A stretch of DNA of 64,000 bases from Variovorax gossypii (lineage in GTDB: Bacteria > Pseudomonadota > Gammaproteobacteria > Burkholderiales > Burkholderiaceae_C). Position numbers and translations under genes: made by a program. Below, piece after piece: positions 35,272 to 45,235 of the stretch. The stretch's first letter is position 1, and every line of letters begins with the position of its first letter. Location: the NCBI RefSeq assembly GCF_003965815.1, contig NZ_RXOE01000010.1, forward strand, positions 186,001-250,000, read 5' to 3'. The notes under the pieces are model-generated. The model saw only the letters and a program-made list of their open reading frames with translations. It was not told the DNA's origin and searched no databases.

Positions 35272-35937
35272 ATGACCTTCAAGCCCAAGTACGTGACCTT
35301 CGACTGCTACGGAACGCTGACCCGCTTCCGCATGAAGGAGATGACGCGCGAGTTCTTCGCCGACCGCATCCCGGCCGACCGCATGGAGCAGTTCATCGCC
35401 GACTTCGCGGCCTACCGCTTCGACGAGGTACTCGGTGCCTGGCAGCCCTATGAGGTGGTGCTGAAGAACGCCGTGCGGCGCCTGTGCCGCAAATGGAAGA
35501 TCCAGTACTTCGACATCGACGCGCAGCGCATCTACGACGCCGTGCCCACCTGGGGCCCGCACGAGGACGTGCCCGCGGGCCTGGCCAAGGTGGCCAAGGA
35601 AATTCCGCTGGTGATTTTGTCGAACGCGTCGGACGACCAGATCCAGAAGAACGTCGCGATGCTGGGCGCGCCCTTCCATCGCGTCTACACCGCGCAGCAG
35701 GCGCAGGCCTACAAGCCGCGCCTGACGGCCTTCGAGTACATGCTCGACTCGCTGGGCTGCAACCCGGAAGACGTGCTGCACGTGTCGTCCAGCCTGCGCT
35801 ACGACCTGATGTCGGCGGACGACCTGGGCATCGTCAACAAGGTGTTCGTCAACCGCGGCCACGGCCCCGGCAACCCGGCCTACCGCTACACGGAAATCAA
35901 GGACATCGGCGGCCTGCCGGGCGTCGTGGGACTCTGA
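35272..35937 (+). CDS. Haloacid dehalogenase type II-like HAD hydrolase
   Basis: A 221-residue HAD protein. The nucleophile motif TFDCYGTL is the DxYGT form of L-2-haloacid dehalogenases. Motif II is LSNAS, motif III includes KPR, and the loop HVSSSLRYDL follows. True dehalogenation activity is not proven by this motif; relatives often act on unknown substrates beside amine clusters. It lies between the aldehyde dehydrogenase and FAD oxidoreductase genes. The ATG at 35272 begins MTFKPKYVTFDCYG, normal for the family. Confidence 0.88.
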   Translation: MTFKPKYVTFDCYGTLTRFRMKEMTREFFADRIPADRMEQFIADFAAYRFDEVLGAWQPYEVVLKNAVRRLCRKWKIQYFDIDAQRIYDAVPTWGPHEDVPAGLAKVAKEIPLVILSNASDDQIQKNVAMLGAPFHRVYTAQQAQAYKPRLTAFEYMLDSLGCNPEDVLHVSSSLRYDLMSADDLGIVNKVFVNRGHGPGNPAYRYTEIKDIGGLPGVVGL

Positions 35938-35968
35938 TCTTTCATCTTTCCGGAAACAGCCTCAAGCC

Positions 35969-37261
35969 ATGAAGCTCGACTCCTACTGGACCGATTCGGC
36001 CCCGGCCTTCGTGCCCGAAGCCCGCGAGCTTCCGGCGCAGGTCGACGTCGCGATCGTCGGCGGCGGCTTCACCGGCCTGTCGGCGGCGCTGGCGCTGGCC
36101 CGGCGCGGTGCCAGCGTCGCGGTGCTGGAAGCCGGCACGCGCGTGGCTGCCGAGGCCTCGGGGCGCAACGGCGGGCACGTCAACAACGGGCTGGCCGTCG
36201 ACTATGCCGATGTGGCGGCCAAGGTCGGCGTGGAGCGCGCGCGCGGCTGGTATCACGCGTACGACGCCGCGGTCGACACGGTGGACCGGCTGGTGCGCGA
36301 GGAAGGCATCGACTGCGACTTCATGCGCCACGGCAAGCTCAAGCTCGCCACGCGGGCGAACCAGATGGCCGCGCTCGAGAACAGCGCGCGGCGCCTGATC
36401 GACGACGGCGTGGACTGCGACGTGGAGATCCTCGACGCGGCGCGCGTGCGCGCGGAGGTGCAGAGCGATCGCTTCCACGGCGGCCTGCTCTACAAGCGCA
36501 GCGGCCAGATGCACATGGGCCGCTTCGCGCACGGGCTGGCAACGGCGGCGCAGCGCAACGGCGCGCAGGTCCATACCGGCGCCGAAGTGAGCCGCATCGA
36601 GCGCGTGGGGCAGGGCCATGCACACCGGCTGCACACCGCGCGCGGCACGGTCGCGGCGCAGCAGGTGCTGCTGGCCACCGGCGCGACACGCCACGGCGGC
36701 TACGGCAGCTTCGGCTGGCTGCGCCGCCGCATCGTGCCCATCGGCAGCTTCATCGTCGTGACCGAGCCGCTGGGCGAGCAGCGGGCGCTGGCGCTGCTCG
36801 CGGGCCGGCGCACCTACACGACCATCGCGAACATCCACCACTACTTCAGGCTCACGGCCGACCACCGGCTGGTGTTCGGCGGGCGCGCGCGCTTCGCCAT
36901 ATCGAGCCCGCAGTCGGACGCAGCCAGCGGCGAGATCCTGCGCGCGGGGCTGGCCGAAACGTTCCCGCAGCTCGGCAAGGTGCGGCTCGACTATTGCTGG
37001 GGCGGACTCGTCGACATGACGCAGGACCGCCTGCCCCACGCCGGCGAACGCGACGGCCTCTACTACGCCATGGGCTACAGCGGTCACGGCACGCAGATGT
37101 CGGTGCACATGGGCCAGCGCATGGCCGCCGTGATGGGCGGCGACGCGGGCGCCAACCCCTGGCAGGGCCGCGACTGGCCCGCCATTCCCGGCCACTTCGG
37201 CCCGCCGTGGTTCCTGCCGGCGGTGGGCTTCTATTACCGGCTCAAGGACAGGCTGGCCTGA
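35969..37261 (+). CDS. FAD-dependent oxidoreductase (PuuB/OrdL-like amine oxidase)
   Basis: A 430-residue DAO-fold enzyme with N-terminal SYWTDSAP, FAD motif AIVGGGFTGLSAALAL, EASGRNGGHVNNG and a C-terminal YYAMGYSGHGTQMS. This pattern is typical of gamma-glutamylputrescine oxidase and related secondary-amine oxidases. It would release an aldehyde that the two aldehyde dehydrogenases could oxidise. It starts 31 bases after the HAD gene and precedes the ABC importer. Confidence 0.9.
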   Translation: MKLDSYWTDSAPAFVPEARELPAQVDVAIVGGGFTGLSAALALARRGASVAVLEAGTRVAAEASGRNGGHVNNGLAVDYADVAAKVGVERARGWYHAYDAAVDTVDRLVREEGIDCDFMRHGKLKLATRANQMAALENSARRLIDDGVDCDVEILDAARVRAEVQSDRFHGGLLYKRSGQMHMGRFAHGLATAAQRNGAQVHTGAEVSRIERVGQGHAHRLHTARGTVAAQQVLLATGATRHGGYGSFGWLRRRIVPIGSFIVVTEPLGEQRALALLAGRRTYTTIANIHHYFRLTADHRLVFGGRARFAISSPQSDAASGEILRAGLAETFPQLGKVRLDYCWGGLVDMTQDRLPHAGERDGLYYAMGYSGHGTQMSVHMGQRMAAVMGGDAGANPWQGRDWPAIPGHFGPPWFLPAVGFYYRLKDRLA

Positions 37262-37331
37262 GGGCGGGCTGTCCGGCGTTCGTTCTTCCGACTGATTTCT
37301 TTCACCCCACGGTCCCCCAGGAGCACTCACC

Positions 37332-38960
37332 ATGAGCGACAGCAGCAGCGACTACAAGAGCTTCCAGAACCTCGTCGGCCCCGACGAAAGCCTTCGCGTG
37401 ATGGCATCGCTGCGACGCGGTGCCACCCGGCGCGACATTTTGTCGATGCTGGTGGCCGGCGGCATGCAGGCCACGCTGGCCGGCAGCCTCGCGGGCGTGG
37501 CCGTCTCGGCCCACGCGCAGGCGCCGCGGCGCGGCGGGCGCATCCGGGTTGCCGGTGCCACCGCCGCCGCCACCGACACGCTCGACCCCGCCAAGCAGTC
37601 GAACCAGACCGACTACTCCCGCGGCAACATGATCTACAACAGCCTGACCTCGCTGGACGGCAGCCTCACGCCGCAGCCCGCGCTGGCCGAGTCGTTCACC
37701 ACGAAAGACGCGAAGACCTGGGTGTTCACGCTGCGCAAGGGCGTGGTGTTCCACGACGGCAAGGCGCTGTCGCCGGCCGACGTGGTGTTCTCGGTGATGC
37801 GCCACAAGGACCCGGCCACCGCCTCCAAGGCCAAGGTGCTCGCCGACCAGATCGAGAGCGTGAAGGCCACCGGCCCCAACGAGGTGACGATGGTGCTGAG
37901 CGCGCCGAACGCCGACCTGCCGGTGATCCTGGGCACCTACCACTTCCACATCGTCAAGGAAGGCACCACCGACTTCAACGCCGGCATCGGCACCGGCCCC
38001 TACAAGCTCAAGGAGTTCAAGCCCGGCATCCGCTCGCTGGTGGTGCGCAACGAGGCCTACTGGAAGCCCGGCAAGCCCTACCTCGACGAGATCGAGTTCG
38101 TCGGCATCGGCGACGAGAGCGCGCGCGTCAACGCACTGCTGTCGGGCGGCATGGACCTGGTGGGCTCGGTCAATCCGCGCTCGGTGGAGCGCGTGAAGGG
38201 CACGCCCGGCTTCGGCATCTTCGTCACGCAGTCGGGCCAGTATTCCGACCTCGTGATGCGCAAGGACGTGGGCCCCGGCGCCAACCCCGACTTCGTGCTC
38301 GGCATGAAGCACCTGTTCGACCGCGAGCAGATGAAGAAGACCATCGCGCTCGACTACGCGGTGGTCGCCAACGACCAGCCGATCGACCCGACCAACCGCT
38401 TCCACTTCGCCGGCCTGCCGCAGCGCCCCTTCGATCCGGAGAAGGCGAAGTTCCACCTGCAGAAGGCCGGCGTCACCGGCAAGGTGCCGGTGGTGGCCTC
38501 GCCCGCGGCGCTCTACTCGGTGGAGATCGCGCTGATGCTGCAGCAGACCGCGCAGCGCGTCGGGCTGGAGCTCGACATCAAGCGCATGCCGGCCGACGGC
38601 TACTGGTCGAACCACTGGCTCAACAGCCAGGTGGGCTTCGGCAACGTCAACCCGCGCCCGAGCGCCGACGTGCTGCTCACGCAGTTCTTCCAGTCGGGCG
38701 CCGCCTGGAACGAGTCGCGCTGGAAGAGCGAGAAGTTCGACCAGCTGCTGCTGGCCTCGCGCGCCGAGACCGACCTGGCCAAGCGCAAGCAGATGTACGC
38801 CGACATGCAGACCATGATCCATCAGGACGCGGGCATCGGCATTCCGCTGTTCCTCGCGAGCATCGACGGCCACAGCTCGAAGCTCAAGGGGCTGTCGCCG
38901 ATTCCGCTGGGCGGCCTGATGGGCTACAACTTCGCTGAGAACGTGTGGCTGGAATCATGA
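37332..38960 (+). CDS. ABC transporter substrate-binding protein (peptide/opine/nickel family)
   Basis: A 542-residue family 5 solute-binding protein. A Tat-like signal TRRDILSMLVAGG (residues 32-44) leads to an AHA-Q cleavage-type site near residue 62. Family motifs include TWVFTLRKGVVFHDGK and YNSLTSLDG. It is periplasmic and delivers ligand to the two permeases that follow. The ligand may be an amine, opine or dipeptide. A 158-base gap containing structured repeat B separates it from the first permease gene. Confidence 0.92.
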   Translation: MSDSSSDYKSFQNLVGPDESLRVMASLRRGATRRDILSMLVAGGMQATLAGSLAGVAVSAHAQAPRRGGRIRVAGATAAATDTLDPAKQSNQTDYSRGNMIYNSLTSLDGSLTPQPALAESFTTKDAKTWVFTLRKGVVFHDGKALSPADVVFSVMRHKDPATASKAKVLADQIESVKATGPNEVTMVLSAPNADLPVILGTYHFHIVKEGTTDFNAGIGTGPYKLKEFKPGIRSLVVRNEAYWKPGKPYLDEIEFVGIGDESARVNALLSGGMDLVGSVNPRSVERVKGTPGFGIFVTQSGQYSDLVMRKDVGPGANPDFVLGMKHLFDREQMKKTIALDYAVVANDQPIDPTNRFHFAGLPQRPFDPEKAKFHLQKAGVTGKVPVVASPAALYSVEIALMLQQTAQRVGLELDIKRMPADGYWSNHWLNSQVGFGNVNPRPSADVLLTQFFQSGAAWNESRWKSEKFDQLLLASRAETDLAKRKQMYADMQTMIHQDAGIGIPLFLASIDGHSSKLKGLSPIPLGGLMGYNFAENVWLES

Positions 38961-38970
38961 CTCTCCCCCA

Positions 38971-39052
38971 GGCTTCGCGCACTTCGTGTCGCTTCGCCAA
39001 CCCCCTTCCGGGGGCAACACCTGCGGCCCGGCAAAGCCGGTTCCGCGGTGTT
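38971..39052 (+). repeat. Structured intergenic repeat, copy B
   Basis: An 82-base element between the binding-protein gene and the first permease gene. Hairpin 1 is at 38971-38998 (GGC/GCC, GCG/CGC, CAC/GTG). Hairpin 2 is a CCCCC/GGGGG stem at about 39001-39014. Hairpin 3 is at 39016-39052 with AACACC/GGTGTT, CGG/CCG and CCGGC-AAA-GCCGG. In this place it could let the binding protein be made in excess over the permeases, as REP elements do elsewhere. Confidence 0.85.
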
Positions 39053-39118
39053 TCCCGAAGGGGCCTGGCTCCGCCGGCCGCGTCGGTGCACTGCCTTCGG
39101 TGAAATGGGATTGCTGAG

Positions 39119-40075
39119 ATGAATCGACTGATCCTCAAGCTCCTTGCACAGCGCATCGCGCTCGCGCTGCTGTCTCTGCTGGCGGTGTCGGTGATCGTGT
39201 TCTCGATCACCGCGGTGCTGCCCGGCGACGCGGCCGAGGAACAGCTCGGGCAGGACGCCACGCCGCAGGCGCTGGCCGCGCTGCGCGCGCAGATGGGGCT
39301 GGATGTGCCCGCGCCGAAGCGCTATGCCCAATGGCTGCTGGGCATGACCAAGGGCGACCTGGGCCGCTCGGCCACGACGCAGATGCCGGTGTCGGAGCTG
39401 GTGGCCAGCCGCCTGCCCAACTCGCTGCTGCTGGCTGCCGTCACCGCCCTGTTCTCGGTGCCGATCGCGCTGGCGCTGGGCATCGCCTCGGCGGTGTGGC
39501 GCGGCTCGTGGTTCGATCGCGCGGCCTCCACCTCGGCGGTGGCGGTGGTGTCGGTGCCGGAGTTCCTGGTGGCGACGCTGGCGGTGCTGGTGTTCGCGGT
39601 GAAGCTGCGATGGCTGCCGGCGCTTTCGTTCGTGAGTGACATCGACTCGCTCGGCCAGATGCTGCAGGCCTTCGCCATGCCCGTGCTGGTGCTGTGCTGC
39701 GTGATCGTTGCGCAGATGATGCGCATGACGCGCGCCGCCGTGATCGACCAGCTGGAAGCCCCCTACATCGAGATGGTGCGACTCAAGGGCGCATCGCCGA
39801 TGCGCACGGTGCTGGCGCACGCGCTGCCCAACGCGGTGGGGCCGATCGCCAACGCCGTGGCGCTGAGCCTGTCGTACCTGCTGGGCGGCGTGATCATCGT
39901 CGAGACCATCTTCAACTACCCGGGCATCGCCAAGCTGATGGTCGACGGCGTCTCGCAGCGCGACATGCCGCTGGTGCAGACCTGCGCCATGATCTTCTGC
40001 GGCGCCTACCTGATCCTGGTGACCGCGGCAGACGTCTGCGGCATCGTCGCCAACCCGCGGCTGCGGCACCGCTGA
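39119..40075 (+). CDS. ABC transporter permease (DppB type)
   Basis: A 318-residue inner-membrane permease with about six helices: first helix ALLSLLAVSVIVFSITAVLPGD, then a C-terminal EAA loop in DQLEAPYIEMVRLKGASPMRTVLAHALPNA. It pairs with the DppC-type permease that follows 15 bases later. It is part of the importer fed by the family 5 binding protein. Confidence 0.93.
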   Translation: MNRLILKLLAQRIALALLSLLAVSVIVFSITAVLPGDAAEEQLGQDATPQALAALRAQMGLDVPAPKRYAQWLLGMTKGDLGRSATTQMPVSELVASRLPNSLLLAAVTALFSVPIALALGIASAVWRGSWFDRAASTSAVAVVSVPEFLVATLAVLVFAVKLRWLPALSFVSDIDSLGQMLQAFAMPVLVLCCVIVAQMMRMTRAAVIDQLEAPYIEMVRLKGASPMRTVLAHALPNAVGPIANAVALSLSYLLGGVIIVETIFNYPGIAKLMVDGVSQRDMPLVQTCAMIFCGAYLILVTAADVCGIVANPRLRHR

Positions 40076-40090
40076 CGAGGGGGAGCCATC

Positions 40091-40996
40091 ATGGAATCGT
40101 CCACTTCTTCCCCTGTCCTGAACGCGGCCGCCCCGACGCTGCCGCCGGCACCCGCGCCCCGGCGCAACCCGCTTCGCTGGCTCGCCGGCTTCGGCCCCTC
40201 GGGACTGCTCGGGCTCGTGGTGCTGCTCTTCTGGGTGCTCGCGGCGGTGTTCGGCCCCTGGCTGCTTTCGTTCAGCACGGCCGCCACCGGCACCTCGAAC
40301 GTCTTCGCGCCGATCAGCGCTGCGCACTGGCTCGGCACCGACTACCTGGGCCGCGACATGCTGGCGCTCGTGATCACGGGCGCGCGCTACACGGTCGGCG
40401 TGGCGCTGCTGGCGACGCTGCTGGCCAGCGGCACCGGCACCACGCTGGCGCTGCTGGCCGCCGCCAGCGGCCGCTGGACCGATGCGACGCTCAGCCGCTG
40501 CCTCGACACGCTGACGGCCATCCCGAGCAAGATGTTCGCGCTCATCATGGTGGCGGGCTTCGGCTCGTCGGTGCCGATGCTGGTGGTCACGGCGGCCATC
40601 ATCTACGTGCCGGGCGCCTTCCGCATCGCGCGCTCGCTGGCCGTGAACATCAACGCGCTCGACTACGTGACGGTGGCGCGCACGCGCGGCGAAGGCACGC
40701 TCTACATCATGCTGCGCGAGATCCTGCCCAACATCGTCGGCCCGATGCTGGCCGACCTGGGGCTGCGCTTCGTCTACATCGTGCTGCTGCTGGCGAGCCT
40801 GAGCTTCCTGGGCCTGGGCATCCAGCCGCCGGCCGCCGACTGGGGGTCGCTGGTGCGCGAGAACATCGGCGCGCTGGCCATGGGCGGCGCCTCGGTGATC
40901 GTGCCGGCGCTCGCCATCGCGAGCCTGACCATCGCGGTCAATCTCGTCATCGACAACCTGCCCGGCCGTGCCGCGCGCGAACGGGGGACACGCTGA
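40091..40996 (+). CDS. ABC transporter permease (DppC type)
   Basis: A 301-residue permease with a characteristic N-terminal extension, helix GLLGLVVLLFWVLAAVFGPWLL, the GTDYLGRDMLA motif and the EAA loop ALDYVTVARTRGEGTLYIMLREILPN. It is the second membrane subunit of the importer. Its stop overlaps the ATPase start (TGATG), so the two are coupled. GGGGGAGCC precedes the ATG. Confidence 0.93.
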   Translation: MESSTSSPVLNAAAPTLPPAPAPRRNPLRWLAGFGPSGLLGLVVLLFWVLAAVFGPWLLSFSTAATGTSNVFAPISAAHWLGTDYLGRDMLALVITGARYTVGVALLATLLASGTGTTLALLAAASGRWTDATLSRCLDTLTAIPSKMFALIMVAGFGSSVPMLVVTAAIIYVPGAFRIARSLAVNINALDYVTVARTRGEGTLYIMLREILPNIVGPMLADLGLRFVYIVLLLASLSFLGLGIQPPAADWGSLVRENIGALAMGGASVIVPALAIASLTIAVNLVIDNLPGRAARERGTR

Positions 40997-42633
40997 TGGG
41001 CGCACCACTTACCGTCGAAGGCCTGAGCATCTGCGCCGGCGCCACCACGCTGGTCGACAACCTGAGCTTCTCGGTGCAGCCCGGCGAGGTGCTGGCGCTG
41101 ATCGGTGAATCGGGCTCGGGCAAGACCACCACCGCGCTCGCGCTGATGGGCCATGCGCGCCACGGCTGCAGCATCTCGGCCGGCCGGGTGCGCATCGGCG
41201 ACACCGACGTGCTGGCGCTCGATGCCCGCGCTCAGCGCGCGCTGCGCGGGCGCACCGTCGCCTACATCGCGCAGAGCGCGGCGGCCTCCTTCAACCCATC
41301 GCGCACGATCATGGACCAGGTGGTGGAGCCGACCGTGATCCACGGCCTGTGCAAGCGCGCCGAGGCCGAGGCGAAGGCGGTGCAGCTCTTCCGCGAGCTC
41401 GCGCTGCCCGACCCGGAAGGCATCGGCTCGCGCTATCCGCACCAGGTCTCGGGCGGCCAGCTGCAGCGGCTGATGGCGGCGATGGCGCTGATCGCCGACC
41501 CCGACCTGGTGATCCTCGACGAGCCGACCACCGCGCTCGACGTGACCACGCAGATCGAAGTGCTGCGCGCCTTCCGCCGCGTGGTGCGCGAGCGCCGCGC
41601 CACCGCGGTGTACGTGAGCCACGACCTCGCGGTGGTGGCGCAGATGGCCGACCACATCCTGGTGCTGCGCAACGGCGGCATGCGCGAGCTGAACTCGACC
41701 GGCCAAATCCTCGCCGCGCCGGCCGACGACTACACGAAGAGCCTGCTGGCCGCCGCGCGGCCGGCGCCGCGCGCATCGGCGGCAGCAACGGACGATGGCC
41801 GCGAGCTGCTGCTCGAGGTGCGCCAGCTCTCGGCCGGCTACGGCCCGGTGGATGCGCAGGGACGACCTGCCAAGCCGATCCTGCAGGACATCGACCTGAA
41901 GCTGCATCGCGGCCAGGCCATCGGCGTGATCGGCGAATCGGGCTCGGGCAAGACCACGCTGGCGCGCGCGGTGGCGGGCCTGCTCAAGCCCAGCAGCGGC
42001 AGCGTGCTGTTCCACGGCCGCGAGCTGAAGCCCACGCTGCAGCAGCGCGGTCGCGAGGAGCTGCGGCGCATCCAGATCGTGTTCCAGATGGCCGACACGG
42101 CGCTGAACCCCTCGCAGACCATCGAGCGCATCCTGGCGCGGCCGCTGGAGTTCTACAAGGGCCTGCGCGGCGAGCCGCTGCAGCGGCGCATCCGCGAGCT
42201 GCTCGACCTGGTGAAGCTGCCGCAGACCGTGGCAGGGCGCCTGCCGGGCGGCCTCTCGGGAGGGCAGAAGCAGCGCGTGAACCTCGCGCGCGCGCTCGCG
42301 GCCGAGCCCGACCTGATCCTGTGCGACGAAGTGACCTCCGCGCTCGACACCGTGGTGGGCGCCGCCGTGCTCGACCTGATGGCGGAGCTGCGGCGCGAGC
42401 TGGGCGTGTCGTACCTCTTCATCAGCCACGACCTTCACACGGTGCGCGCCGTGTGCGACGAGATCGTCGTGATGCAGCACGGCCGCAAGCTCGCGCAGGT
42501 GGCGCGCGCCGACTACGACCGCGGCCCTCATCACCCTTACTACGAGCTGCTTGCACGCTCGGTGCCCGAATTGCGCCAGGGCTGGCTCGACGAGATGGAC
42601 CGCGTGGACCACGCCAAGGCGCTCGCATCATGA
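40996..42633 (+). CDS. Fused dual ATPase of the peptide/opine ABC importer
   Basis: A 545-residue protein with two complete ABC domains, equivalent to DppD and DppF joined. Each has Walker A GESGSGKTT (near residues 37 and 313), a signature (VSGGQLQR, LSGGQKQR) and Walker B (VILDEPTTALD, LILCDEVTSALD). It powers import. The start codon overlaps the upstream permease stop, and the tartrate-dehydrogenase-like gene starts inside its own stop (ATGA). Confidence 0.95.
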   Translation: MGAPLTVEGLSICAGATTLVDNLSFSVQPGEVLALIGESGSGKTTTALALMGHARHGCSISAGRVRIGDTDVLALDARAQRALRGRTVAYIAQSAAASFNPSRTIMDQVVEPTVIHGLCKRAEAEAKAVQLFRELALPDPEGIGSRYPHQVSGGQLQRLMAAMALIADPDLVILDEPTTALDVTTQIEVLRAFRRVVRERRATAVYVSHDLAVVAQMADHILVLRNGGMRELNSTGQILAAPADDYTKSLLAAARPAPRASAAATDDGRELLLEVRQLSAGYGPVDAQGRPAKPILQDIDLKLHRGQAIGVIGESGSGKTTLARAVAGLLKPSSGSVLFHGRELKPTLQQRGREELRRIQIVFQMADTALNPSQTIERILARPLEFYKGLRGEPLQRRIRELLDLVKLPQTVAGRLPGGLSGGQKQRVNLARALAAEPDLILCDEVTSALDTVVGAAVLDLMAELRRELGVSYLFISHDLHTVRAVCDEIVVMQHGRKLAQVARADYDRGPHHPYYELLARSVPELRQGWLDEMDRVDHAKALAS

Positions 42634-43733
42634 GAAAGACCGAAATGACACCGACCTTCCGCATCGCCGTGATTCCCGGCGACGGCATCGGCAAGGAAGT
42701 GATGCCCGAGGGCCTGCGCGTGGTGCAGGCTGCCGCGGCGCGCTTCGGCTTCGAGCTCGACTGCCGCGTCTTCGACTGGGCCAGCGCCGACTACTACGCG
42801 GCGCACGGCCAGATGATGCCGGACGACTGGAAGGAGCAGCTCAAGGGCGTCGACGCGCTGTACTTCGGCGCCGTCGGCTGGCCCGCGACCGTGCCCGACC
42901 ATGTGTCGCTGTGGGGATCGCTGCTGAAGTTCCGCCGCGAGTTCGACCAGTACATCAACCTGCGCCCGGTGCGCCTGTTCGAGGGCGTGCCCTGCCCGCT
43001 GGCCGGCCGCAAGCCCGGCGACATCGACTACCTCGTGGTGCGCGAGAACACCGAGGGCGAATACACCTCGCTCGGCGGCGTGATGTACGCGGGCACGGAG
43101 CGCGAGATCGTGATCCAGGAGTCGGTGTTCTCGCGCCACGGCACCGACCGCGTGCTGCGCTTCGCCTACGAGACCGCCCGCGCGCGCGAGCGCAGGCACC
43201 TGACGGTGGCGACCAAGAGCAACGGCATCGCGATCAGCATGCCCTGGTGGGACGGCCGCGCCGATGCGATCGGCCTCGACTACCCCGAGGTGACGGTCGA
43301 CAAGCAGCACATCGACATCCTGTCGGCGCGCTTCGTGCTGCAGCCCACGCGCTTCGACGTGGTGGTGGCGAGCAACCTGTTCGGCGACATCCTCTCCGAC
43401 CTCGGACCCGCGACCACCGGAACCATCGGCCTCGCGCCGTCGGCCAACCTCAACCCGGAGCGCAGGTTCCCGTCGCTTTTCGAGCCGGTGCACGGCTCGG
43501 CGCCCGACATCTACGGCCAGAACATCGCCAACCCCATCGCGATGATCTGGTCCGGCGCGCTGATGCTGGATTTCCTGACGCAGGGCCAGAGCGCGGGCCG
43601 TGCGGCGCACGACGCGATCCTGGGCGCGATAGAAGCGGTGCTGCGCGACGGTCCGCGCACGCGCGACCTCGGCGGCTCGGCGAACACCACAGAGGTGGGC
43701 ATCGCGATCGCCGAACGGGTGTCTGCATCCTGA
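42630..43733 (+). CDS. Tartrate dehydrogenase-like beta-decarboxylating dehydrogenase
   Basis: A 367-residue isocitrate/isopropylmalate dehydrogenase superfamily enzyme. IPGDGIGKEV opens the fold; LRPVRLFEGVPCP, ENTEGEYTSLGG, SNLFGDILSDLG (metal Asp) and VHGSAPDI are present. The pattern fits tartrate/D-malate dehydrogenases (TtuC/DmlA). It would turn a 2-hydroxy dicarboxylate into pyruvate or glycerate. It overlaps the ATPase stop by four bases. An ATG at 42645 is a possible alternative start. Confidence 0.88.
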   Translation: MRKTEMTPTFRIAVIPGDGIGKEVMPEGLRVVQAAAARFGFELDCRVFDWASADYYAAHGQMMPDDWKEQLKGVDALYFGAVGWPATVPDHVSLWGSLLKFRREFDQYINLRPVRLFEGVPCPLAGRKPGDIDYLVVRENTEGEYTSLGGVMYAGTEREIVIQESVFSRHGTDRVLRFAYETARARERRHLTVATKSNGIAISMPWWDGRADAIGLDYPEVTVDKQHIDILSARFVLQPTRFDVVVASNLFGDILSDLGPATTGTIGLAPSANLNPERRFPSLFEPVHGSAPDIYGQNIANPIAMIWSGALMLDFLTQGQSAGRAAHDAILGAIEAVLRDGPRTRDLGGSANTTEVGIAIAERVSAS

Positions 43734-43750
43734 AGAAAGACCTTGAATCC

Positions 43751-45232
43751 ATGACTCTCGAACCCGAACGCAAGGACCTGATGCCAGGCCTGCAACTCAT
43801 CGGCGCCGAATGGCGCGAAGCCAGCGACGCGCGCCGTCTCGACGTCAGCGATCCCGCGAGCGACGGCGTCTTCGCGAGCGTGCCGGACGGCACGGCCGTC
43901 GACGCACGCGCGGCCACCGACGCGGCGCACGCCGCCTTCCCCGCTTGGCGCGCCGTGCCCGCCAAGCAGCGCGCCCAGATCCTCAAGCGCTGGAACGACC
44001 TCGTGATGGCGCACCAGGAAGACCTGGGACGGCTCATCTCCCGCGAACAGGGCAAGCCGCTGGCCGAAGGCCGCGGCGAGGTCGCCTACGCGGCCAGCTA
44101 CATCGAATGGTTCGCCGAGGAAGCCACGCGCGCCAACGGCGAGATCATTCCCGCGCCGGTGACCGGCAGGCGCATGCTCGCGCTGAGGGAGCCCGTGGGC
44201 GTGGTCGCCGCGATCACGCCGTGGAACTTCCCGGCCGCGATGATCGCGCGCAAGATCGCGCCTGCCCTTGCCGCAGGCTGCACCGTGGTGTGCAAGCCGG
44301 CCGAGGACACGCCGCTGACCTCGCTGGCGCTGGTGAAGCTGGCGCAGGAGGCCGGCGTGCCGCCGGGCGTGCTCAACATCGTGACCGCCTCGCGCGAGCG
44401 CACGCCCGAGGTGGTCGACGCCTGGCTCGACGACCCGCGCGTGCGCAAGATCACCTTCACCGGCTCGACGCCCGTGGGCAAGCACCTGGCACGCCGCTCG
44501 GCCGACACGCTGAAGAAGCTCTCGCTGGAGCTCGGCGGCAATGCACCCTTCATCGTGTTCGACGACGCCGACATCGACGCGGCGGTGGAAGGCCTGATGG
44601 CCGCCAAGTTCCGCAACGGCGGCCAGACCTGCGTGTGCCCGAACCGCGTGTTCGTGCAATCACGTGTGCACGATGCCTTCGTCGACAAGCTGGCGGCGCG
44701 GGTCGGTGCACTGCGGGTCGGGCCGGCCAGCGACGAGGGCTCGCAGATCGGGCCGATGATCAACGCGCGCGCAGTCGACAAGATCGAGCGCCACGTGCGC
44801 GACGCCGTTTCCCGCGGCGCGCGCGTGGTGGCCGGCGGCAAGCGGCTGCGCGACGCGCGCTGCGACGGCCCCAACTACTACGCGCCCACGGTGCTGGTGA
44901 ATGCCGATTCGACGATGGAGTGCAGCTGCGAGGAGACCTTCGGGCCGGTGGTGCCGGTCACGCGCTTCGAGAGCGAGGCGGAGGTGATCGCCGCGGCCAA
45001 CGAGACGCCCTTCGGGCTCGCGGCGTACTTCTATTCGACGGACGTGAAGCGCATCTGGCGCGTGGCCGATGCGCTGGAGTCGGGCATCGTGGGCATCAAC
45101 GAAGGCGCCCTGGCGGCCGAGGCGGCGCCCTTCGGCGGCGTGAAGGAGTCGGGCTACGGCCGCGAGGGCTCGGTGCATGGGCTGGAGGACTACATGCACA
45201 TCAAGTACGTGTGCCAGGGCGGCCTGGCTTAG
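43751..45232 (+). CDS. NAD(P)-dependent succinate-semialdehyde dehydrogenase-like protein
   Basis: A 493-residue aldehyde dehydrogenase of the GabD type: ISREQGKPLAE, ITPWNFPAAM, FTGSTPVGK, catalytic Glu in LELGGNAPF, catalytic Cys in GGQTCVCPNR and the C-terminal FGGVKESGYGREG. It would oxidise succinate semialdehyde or a close omega-acid aldehyde, completing the oxidation of an amine carbon chain. It ends the plus-strand cluster and is convergent with an AraC-type gene, whose stop is 4 bases away. Confidence 0.92.
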   Translation: MTLEPERKDLMPGLQLIGAEWREASDARRLDVSDPASDGVFASVPDGTAVDARAATDAAHAAFPAWRAVPAKQRAQILKRWNDLVMAHQEDLGRLISREQGKPLAEGRGEVAYAASYIEWFAEEATRANGEIIPAPVTGRRMLALREPVGVVAAITPWNFPAAMIARKIAPALAAGCTVVCKPAEDTPLTSLALVKLAQEAGVPPGVLNIVTASRERTPEVVDAWLDDPRVRKITFTGSTPVGKHLARRSADTLKKLSLELGGNAPFIVFDDADIDAAVEGLMAAKFRNGGQTCVCPNRVFVQSRVHDAFVDKLAARVGALRVGPASDEGSQIGPMINARAVDKIERHVRDAVSRGARVVAGGKRLRDARCDGPNYYAPTVLVNADSTMECSCEETFGPVVPVTRFESEAEVIAAANETPFGLAAYFYSTDVKRIWRVADALESGIVGINEGALAAEAAPFGGVKESGYGREGSVHGLEDYMHIKYVCQGGLA

Positions 45233-45235
45233 CCG